Below, piece by piece: positions 56,269-64,000 of a DNA stretch of 64,000 bases (positions are counted from its first letter, which is position 1; each line of letters begins with the position of its first letter). The DNA is from Tipula vernalis (taxonomy: Eukaryota > Arthropoda > Insecta > Diptera > Tipulidae): NCBI GenBank assembly GCA_958295665.1, contig OY282558.1, positions 185,296,015 through 185,360,014 on the forward strand. The letters are read 5' to 3'. The notes beneath the pieces were generated by a model, which was not told where the DNA came from, made no database searches, and saw only the letters and a program-made list of their open reading frames with translations. The position numbers and the translations under genes were made by a program.

Positions 56269-57632
56269 ATTTATGATAACAATAAAATTTTTTACAAAGT
56301 AACTAGTCATTTTTGACTAACAGCGTTTGACTCTGACAATATAATAATAAAGCACTCATATGTGTTCTTTACATAAAGTGTTGTTTTGGTTGATGTTGCA
56401 TTGTGCGGACTATTCAGGCAACTCAAAAGGTTTTAGTCTTTTGAGTCTTCTTATTATACCCTCTTGATGAAGTAGTCTTGCAGCTTCGATGTTAGGGTGA
56501 TGATGGAGCCTCTCCTGGTGTTTTTGAGCACATTTCTTTATTTCACTTGCGACTGTGTCTATTCCGAGATCTCTATGAAGGTCACTATTACGAGTGTACC
56601 AAGGGGCATTTACAATTCCTCTGAGGACTTTATTTTGAAATCGTTGAACTATCTGTTGATTGCTGATTTTGGTGCATCCCCATAGTTGAATACCATATGT
56701 CCAGACCGGCTTGAGTACTTGTTTATAAAACATAAGTTTATTATGAATGGATAACTGAGAGTTTCTTCCAATTAACCAGTACATTTTTCTATATTTTAAC
56801 TGAAGCTCTTCTGCTTTCTTTTTCACGTGTACTTTCCACTTTAACTTTGCATCAAGGTTCATACCAAGGTATTTTGCTTGATTGGCATGTGGTACAGAGA
56901 TATTATTGAGAGTCACAGGTAGTGGTTCTATTGATCTATAATTGAAGTTAATGTGAGTAGACTTCGATTCATTCACTTTAATTCTCCACTTAGCTAGCCA
57001 ATCTTGTATATTATTTACGGCTATTTGTAGTTTGAATGTGACTTCACCGATTGTGTCACCAACAGCTTGAATTGCAGTGTCATCTGCAAACGTGGCGATA
57101 GTTGTATTGCTCGTCTGCGGTATGTCGCTAGTAAACAGCACGAAAAGGAAAGGCCCTAAGACACTCCCCTGCGGGACTCCTGCTTTAGCTTCTTTAATAC
57201 TGGAGTAAACTCCTTCCTGTTTAACTCTAAAATATCTCCTTTTCAGGTATGACTTTAGCAGTTCGCAATACTCAAATGGCAGAGTTTTCTCCAATTTAAA
57301 TATTAAACCATCTAGCCAGACTTTGTCAAATGCCTGCGCTATGTCAAGAAATATGGCTGAACAAATCTTTTTTTCCTCTAAGGATTTTTCTATTATATCT
57401 GTTATTCTATGGACTTGGTCGATTGTGGAGTGTTACTCTCTAAATCCAAACTGATGGGACGGAACAGCTCCTGATTTTACAACTTCTGGTTTAATTCGTT
57501 TTAATAACAATCTCTCAAATAGTTGTGACATAGTTGGAAGAAGTGATATTGGCCTGTACGAGACCTGGTTTAGGTATCATTATCACTTCCACAAATTTCC
57601 AAGATAGAGGCACATAACGGATTAACTTGAAT
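56222..57632 (-). mobile_element. 5'-truncated Jockey-type non-LTR insertion with 13-bp target duplication
   Basis: A poly(T) tract (poly(A) on the minus strand, about 56234-56260) and the 5' break are flanked by identical GATTAACTTGAAT (56222-56234 and 57620-57632). It inserted about 40 bp before the start of the tnp2-like pseudogene. Length between duplications is 1385 bp. Confidence 0.93.
56410..57604 (-). pseudogene. Jockey reverse transcriptase, C-terminal part
   Basis: From about 57604 downward: PLSWKFVEVIMIPKPG, FGFRE, IFLDIAQAFDKVW (catalytic Asp region), AKAGVPQGSVLGPFLF, TFADDTAI (the FADD active site), then the thumb (YLGMNLDAKLKW) and the clade-typical C-terminal segment ending RLKPFELPE, stop at 56410. 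An in-frame stop after FGFRE and a small frameshift near 57560 are the visible lesions in an otherwise clean frame of 294 codons. The endonuclease and ORF1 were lost by 5' truncation. Confidence 0.9.
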
Positions 57633-57673
57633 GAAATAATAAAAATTAATATATTATTAATATTAAATTCCAA

Positions 57674-59610
57674 ATGAATAAAGCAAAAAATTTTTCGTTC
57701 AATTGGAAAAAATTAAAACAAAGTGGAAAGTATCAGCGGCGTTTAAAAAAAATAGCATTAGAAAAGTTGTCAACATTTAATAAAATGGTTGGAACTAGTT
57801 TCAATCAAATGCAACATAATTTGGAAAATGAGGTATCGCCAATAGACTGTCCAACATCATCAGGATTTCAAGAAATACCCATTCAATCCGGCCAAGTGGA
57901 TAGTAATACAAATGTTCAAAATTGTACTTTTTTTCTAATGTTAACGCATTAAGTAATTATGAGCATGAAAGCTATAGTATCAGTAGTGATACAATTGATG
58001 CAAGTAATTATGACGGCTATTTTAGTCCAAATGAAAATATTACGGACCAAATTGAAAACAATGATATAGATAATGATTCACAATCACCCGTTGTAATGAA
58101 GATGACATACCATTAAACGAATTTCTTAAATCCTGGACCCACCAATTTAATATTAACCAGGCCGCCCTGAAACCGTTGATAAATTATCTAAATAAAAATT
58201 TTGAAGCTAAACTTCAAAACGATCCAAGGACGATAATGCAAACTCCTCGTAACACAGCCCACACATTCATTCAAATAAAAGGAGGAGAATATTGGCATCA
58301 GGGTCTTGAAGTCTGTTTAAGATCATATTTCGTTAATCTTAGGAAAATTATGTCGATCTCTTTAAACATAAATATTGATGGATTGCCAATTTTCCGAAGC
58401 TCAAAAGCAGAATTTTGGCCTATTCTTTTTAATATTTTTGAAATACCAGAATTTCAACCTATGGTAATTGGAGTATTTTATGGATACACCAAACCAAAAA
58501 AAAGTAGAAGAATTTTTAACTCCATTCGTAGATGAAATAATTCCAATCATTCACAATGGATTAGAAATAAATAGTCACAAACTGGAAGTGAAAATTCGAT
58601 GTTTTTTATGTGACACACCGGCACGATCATTTATCAAAAGAACGTCATATTTTAATGGAAAGCATGGATGCTTAAAATGCACTACAGTAGGAGAATTTTC
58701 TCATTCTTCTAATACAACAGTTTTCCACAATCAACACGCTCCTCTTAGGACAAATGAGGGCTTTCGATCCAGCAATTATGGATTACATCACAGAAACTAT
58801 AAAATAAAAGTACCCGAGGGACCTATTTGTCGAACAAAATTTGAACCAATTATAACACCGTTACTACGACTTCAATCATTGGATATGATTGAAGATATAA
58901 TAACTGCAGATGCGCTACATATTTTACACCTAGGCATAGTAAAACGTTATTTAGTGGGCTTCAAAGAAGGAAGTTTGGAATACAGTACGAAATGGGATTC
59001 CAAAACAATACAAATAATAAATGAAAAATTGTTAAATATAAAATTGCCTGATGAAATACATCGCGGAGTAAGGGGAATAGATATTCTTGCCTTTTGGAAA
59101 GTAAGCGAGTTTGCATCTTTCTTAAACTATATAGGGATTGTAGTCCTAAAAAATCATTTACCTGTGGACGACTACTATCATTTTGTTGTATTATTCTGTG
59201 CCACTACTATCTTCTCATCTGATTACTATAAAATATACTGGCCATTAGGAAGAACTTTATCAGAACATTTCGTTGATAACTATACCTTTCTTTATCCGGA
59301 CTACGTAACGTCAAATCCTCATAACTTTTGTCATATAGCGGATGAGGTTGAGCGTTTTGGATCATTGCCAACTATTTCTACGTATCCTTTTGAGAATGCA
59401 CTGTATCAAATTAAAAAGAAAATAAAGAATGGGCGCTTACCACTGGTTCAACTAGCAAATCGACTTTCTGAAGTAACCAAACGTACTGCTCCTCTGGCTT
59501 CAAAAAAAAAAAATTATCCAATTTTTACAGTACCTTTAAAAACTAGTGAATCAAACTGCAAACAATTTTTGTGTGTAAAACTAAGAATAGAGTCGGTAAT
59601 GAATCGGTAA
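57674..59610 (+). pseudogene. tnp2/CACTA-like transposase, frameshifted
   Basis: Four frame segments follow one another (57674-57952, about 57925-58113, about 58100-58490, 58468-59610). Landmarks: basic N-terminus NKAKNFSFNWKKLKQSGKYQRR; ISLNINIDGLPIFRSSKAEFWPI (first Asp); IRCFLCDTPARSFIKR and HGCLKCTTVGEF (zinc-binding Cys pairs); DIITADALHILHLGIVKR (second Asp); YPFENALYQIKKKIKNGRLPLVQLANR (Glu region). This order is that of tnp2-type (En/Spm, CACTA) transposases found in plants and, more diverged, in animals. At least three frameshifts. The 3' end is cut by BEL remnants at about 59612. TIRs were not found. Confidence 0.72.
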
Positions 59611-59613
59611 TGA

Positions 59614-61213
59614 ATGGGTCTTCCTTTCCTCCATCGTAGCATTATTATTTTTGGACTACGTAGGCCATTCATCAGGATTTTTTAACCGTTCCGGTCTGTT
59701 CCACCATAAATTGAATTCAAGTAACTGATCTGGCTCTTTCCCCCCGAGGCACAATCAGCAGGGTACGATTACCGAAGAAAGTGTTCCAATGTTTTAGATG
59801 TGCATACATCCAGTCTAGTCAATATTTCCTTTAATGCTCTTAACAGGTTTGATAATAATAAAGCTCCGCAGAGCTCAAGGCGAGGTACTGATAACTGTCT
59901 TAGCTGATAATCGCCTGATAATACTCTCGCCATTAGGTTGAATTACTCTGGAGTAAACTGCTACCGAATATGCTTCTTTACCAGCAACTGAGAACCCATG
60001 TAATTCCATGTTAGTTTTACTGGTTGTTTGGATTTAGCGTGGTATTTTAATCTTATCGATTTGTGGCAGGCTAGCTCGCAGTTTCAGCCATCCTTCAGTG
60101 AGATTGATTGGTAACTGTTCATCCCAAACTAAATTTTCGATCCACAAATTTTGGAAAAATATTTTAGTTTTGATAATCACCGGTCCTAACCGTCTCTGAC
60201 AATATTTCCCGTTTTGGTGAGAATTGGACGTTGTTGGAGATTCACACGGAAATAGAAATAATCTCCCTTTGGATTCCAGTGGAGTCCTAAGACCTTTACT
60301 GAAGTCGATTCTTCTTTTTCGATGGAAGTTAAATCTACTTTGTCTTCTAGGGTGTGTCTATTAAAAGTTGGTGTGTGTTCGATACCCATTTTCTTAAATG
60401 AAAACCATCTAGAATTGATGTTACGTCGTTCTTCAACTTGTTTGCTTCACAGATCGTGTCTGTTCATGAGATCTTCCAGATATATATCTTTCTTGATATG
60501 ATCAGCTGCTTCCCGGAATTGGTCTTGATGTCGTAAAGCCACTTCTAGCAGAGCCCGCGTGGCCAACAATGGAGCACTGGACGTGCCGTAGGTAACAGTC
60601 AGCAGCTCGTAATGCCTAAAGGGTAGTTTCGGGCTATCTCTCCATGTTATTCGTTGTCATTTTGTGATATATGTTTAGATTCTATGATTCTCTTCATTAA
60701 ACATAAAAAAATGTTGTAACTGCTTCATCCTTTAACGCTCATTTTAGCATATTGTAGCTTCTGTGGTGGCGTTAACGTTCCGTTATCGTGAATTGTCGAA
60801 CAGAATAAATCGTAGAACAAATGTCATTCGGTATAGTCTCCATTAAAGTAAAGTAAGGTTATCTTCGTTAGTCTCACCTCAGCTCGACTACTTGCACCAA
60901 CAGTATCATTCATTGTAACATTTAAAGGAATGAATACACTAACCTTTATCCTAAGTCCAACGTTTAATCCTGCTACCACCTTGTAATAATTGTCTTCTAA
61001 ATTGCTATCCAAGTCTTCCTTTTCATCCAATTGAACAATGCGGTCTTCTACGGTTATCATCTCATTTCGGAGTCATTCCCCGTTCGTTAGTCTTACATTG
61101 ATATCATCTGCTGTGTTATCATCATTTAATTCGTTGTTGACGAAATTTACAAGCCGAGTAATTTGCCCTTTTAGGTAAGCACGCCTTTTTTTAAGTGATG
61201 TATGATCGGACAT
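59614..61213 (-). pseudogene. BEL/Pao fragment with internal deletions
   Basis: Minus strand, from high to low coordinates: gag start MSDHTSLKKRRAYLKGQ (61213), VEDRIVQLDEKED..EDNYYKVVAG, VRLTKITLLYFNGDY (to 60824). After a deletion comes RT sequence ELLTVTYGTSSAPLLATRA and YLEDL in place of the active-site YVDD (about 60625-60460), then VLGLHWNPKGDYFYFRV (about 60290). RNase H remnants (MELHGFSVAGKEAYSVAVY) lie near 60010-59955, then LWWNRPERLKNPDEWP (about 59700). No integrase. It differs from the BEL element at 43306-48606. Confidence 0.85.
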
Positions 61214-61460
61214 ATAGTCTTTCACGTATTTCGGCTTAATTGTTTTAACTTTTTAATTGGTTTCTTATCACTTAGTTTGGTTTACTTGAATTTTTGTTAA
61301 GTTTCGGATATATAAATACGGCTCGAAGGACAAGAAAATGATCAGATAGTTTGGGTTCCACAATTCAAAATTTAATTATCGATTAATTGGTTTCAAAAAT
61401 GGTGTATAAAGAAAACTATTTGGTTAAACTTCGTTATAAAATTGTATTTCAGCTTATTAA
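61214..61460 (-). other. Leader and LTR edge of the BEL fragment
   Basis: On the minus strand, TGTGGAACCCAAAC (61373-61360) followed by TTGTCCTTCGAGCCG looks like a BEL/Pao primer-binding and leader region. 61385-61454 recurs at 55668-55738 and is probably LTR end sequence. Confidence 0.4.
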
Positions 61461-64000
61461 TTTGATCTGCTTGACAAAATCGTTGGTAAAAAATAATGAT
61501 AAGAGCACAAGAAAGGTTAGTATAAGTATAAATCACTAGTTTCTTATATTAATATTCATTAATCTACTACGAGTAATTCTATTATGTGTGTTGTATTTAA
61601 TATACTAATTGTGCTTTGTTATATTGTGCGCATCCAAATTAATGCTTAAGTACTAAAAGTTTGATAATCGTTGAACTAGCTGATCATGGAAGTGAATTAA
61701 GATAAGTTAGTTGACAAATTATCATTGAATTTAAATTAATAAGATGTCGTATGTTTTCAGATTTGGGAATTATTTCACTAACCAACGTCAACGGATTCGA
61801 CTATTGGATTTACAGTTTACTAATACATAGGTACAAGTAAGTAAGTGTATGAATTGAAATGTTAATTAAACTATAATAAGATTATCTTTTTGTATTGTTT
61901 CAGGTAATTTCAGCTTCTGGTCGTTAACACCTAAATGTTAGTAATATTGAGTAGTACACTTTGTGGTAATATACGTTTACTTTGCTTGTATGCTTACTGT
62001 TCTTCCCTTCAAGTTACAGCTAGAGCCTATAAGCTTAGTGTACCGCTTTTGGATATTTTATAGAAAATTGCTCTTGTTGACAAACGGTACTGATCGTACG
62101 TTCGGTTGGTACTGAATAAATCCATCGGTGATCCTTTAGTTGAATCCATGCATCGGGCATATTGGTCACCTTCCTTTCGACTGCCTCGCATTGGTTATTC
62201 ACTCTTTCTTGTCGTATAACAGGAGCAGTTCACATAAAACAGTTTTGCCATTCGTAATTTGTCATCGAGGAATATGTATGCCGGCCGATGCAAATCTTCA
62301 CAAGAAGCTCCAGTTGTGGTCTTATGAATATACATGGAATGTTGGGGGTAGGCACCGGTATGGGCTTCAACACACTAATTACATTTTAAATTCGATGGTT
62401 GAGAACAGTTGATTTCCATATCAAATTTCAATTAGATAAGTGGTAGAAATAATCGCCAATTGCATTGGAAATCTTTCCAAATGCATCACACAGTTTAATA
62501 TGAAGCTCGCTTCCTATGATAATTTGTCTGCTTGCCGTAGATATTTTGATGCACATGTATACATATACAACGGAAGTTGAAGATAATTCAAATTCAGTAT
62601 TACTAATTAATAATTAAAAAATTGAAGGAAAACCCATTACAGGATGTAATCGCATTACCGGCATCTCAACAATGCCGTCTTTCAATATACAAAAATACAA
62701 ACAAAACCATTTTCATTCATTCATTTCATAAGCAAACTAAAATTTTGAAAGTATCTAGTATTCTATGATTTTTATTGTTTTAGTTTTTTATATAATGTGT
62801 TATATGAAGGGAATCTTTACGCATCTATAACTTAGGAATACGACCACCTAGAGATCTTAGCCGTACCTTGTTTTTCTTATTTAATGAAGGTATATTAGTC
62901 TGTCTTTGTTTCATGAAAATCGGATGAGTACTTTTCGAATTATTATTTGTTAACATACCATATATCAACAGCGAGGATACAAGGCATCTCTCTCGATCTA
63001 GCGCTTTGCTTGAGTTGAGATGCTTAAAATTCAGAACTATGGATACTTCAATGAAATGAATTATCGCAAATCACATACACAGAATGTTTTGTTTTTAAAA
63101 CAAAATTGTGAAATTTTGGCGCTTTAGATGTCGTTTTGTTGACTTTTGGTGATGTATTTCTTGTTTAGTTGGCCATGAGTTTCGAGTCAAACGGATGTAT
63201 TTTTTCCAATTTTTTATTTTTCCTTAATTTATTTTTCATTAAAGATAATTGTTTTAGTTTTGGTTGTTCTGTATTACAGGGTAGAAGTGGTAAAAAGGGC
63301 GTGCTAAAGTTGTGAGTGGTTTAGGGGGCGCTAGATGCATATGGATTTGTGATGGGTGACCGCAGAATTGAAAGGGTGTGAAAATTAAATTTGTAGTTCT
63401 AAGGTTTGTATTTGCAAGGTGAGTACGAATGGCCTTCCAAAAAATGTTAATGATTAGTGTTTCAAATAAGAAATATATGTAAGGGGTAAGGGGTTGAACA
63501 GTTCTAAATAGGAGAAAAACTGAATATTCCTACATTTATAATTGTTTGTTTCATGCATCATTTAAATTCAGGAATGAAGGATGGCGGCTGTAATGCAGAG
63601 AACGTTATTATATATTCTCTATTTTTTCTAATTTTAGTAACGAGTCTGTTTGCTCTGATTTTTTTATAATAAGTTAGATTGTTTGATGATAGTGGAATGG
63701 TTTGTAGTAGTTGGTCCGGCAATAGATGTTGATGGTTGGTCAAGATGATTGGTTCGTTTGGCTTATTAGTTGGATTATAAATGGAAATATTCCGTCACTT
63801 CATCACTTCATCTGTACTTTTTGCTTACGATGTAACAGTTTTTGCTTCTCATTTTTGCTTATATTTCATTGCAATAGGGCCGAAAGGTCGAATGTGTCGA
63901 AAGGCAGTTTGTGTTGAAATTGATTTTAATTTTTCCCTTTTTATGAAAACCAAAATTTATATTTTAATCAAAATGTTTGTATAAAAATGTTTAATAGTAA
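61461..64000. other. No gene recognised
   Basis: AT-rich with a slightly GC-richer segment at 61990-62420. Frames at 62140-62412 (+), 63558-63743 (-) and 63726-63984 (+) have no recognisable domain or supporting signal. Confidence 0.5.

Noticed and set aside
61990..62420. Frame 62140-62412 as a gene
   Set aside because: No motif, and composition alone does not support it.

Overview
The window reads as nuclear DNA of an insect, most likely a fly (Diptera). It is AT-rich, genes have short introns (about 53-120 nt, GT..AG), there are two mitochondrial-type cytochrome P450s of the insect CYP12 kind, and the repeat mix (LOA, Jockey, BEL/Pao, Ty3/gypsy, Penelope, Tc1/mariner, piggyBac, tyrosine recombinase) is typical of dipteran accessory DNA. 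The species cannot be named from the sequence alone.

Host genes are few. Two intact CYP12-like genes, both on the minus strand and both predicted at 520 aa, lie at 18626-20510 (5 exons) and 51831-53805 (7 exons). They are diverged tandem paralogues now separated by about 31 kb of nested mobile DNA. A tiny spliced unit near 7.99-8.28 kb may encode a 30-residue basic peptide. No tRNA, rRNA or CRISPR array was found.

Layout: 0-8 kb holds old repeats (a copy of repeat family A, a GC-rich unassigned island, a solo LTR with ATAT target duplication, two MITE-like elements and a degenerate tandem repeat). 9-10 kb is a dead Tc1 element. 10.8-18.0 kb is bounded by inverted AATGCCT...TTAAAGGCCGTGT termini and contains a decayed 3.15-kb transposon whose transposase has a DXCGGQN signature. 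18.6-20.5 kb is P450 gene 1. 21.3-27.8 kb is LOA non-LTR material plus a gypsy integrase scrap. 28.3-33.3 kb holds Penelope pieces, a large inverted repeat and a broken piggyBac. 33.3-40.3 kb is a 6.9-kb TIR-bounded composite inserted exactly between two codons of the Penelope GIY-YIG domain. Inside it are an apparently intact two-exon tyrosine recombinase gene and a second, apparently intact 3.1-kb transposon of the same DXCGGQN-like (DUF7869-type) family. 40.6-50.1 kb is a gypsy gag joined to a BEL/Pao element. 51.8-53.8 kb is P450 gene 2. 54.6-61.4 kb contains an LTR, a 5'-truncated Jockey with perfect 13-bp target duplication, a decayed tnp2/CACTA-like transposase and BEL remnants. 61.5-64 kb shows nothing recognisable.

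The most unusual signal is structural. Four long hairpins (33497-33613, 39891-40009, 48637-48878, 49081-49250) share the same design: an inverted repeat in which the motif CGAG occurs as a DIRECT repeat at matching depth on both arms. Every tier is thus a symmetric tandem G.A mismatch (CGAG opposite CGAG) or a one- or two-step derivative of it, and each hairpin ends in a short GC-closed loop. Two of them sit mirrored near the two ends of the 6.9-kb composite element. I do not know of a description of this arrangement.
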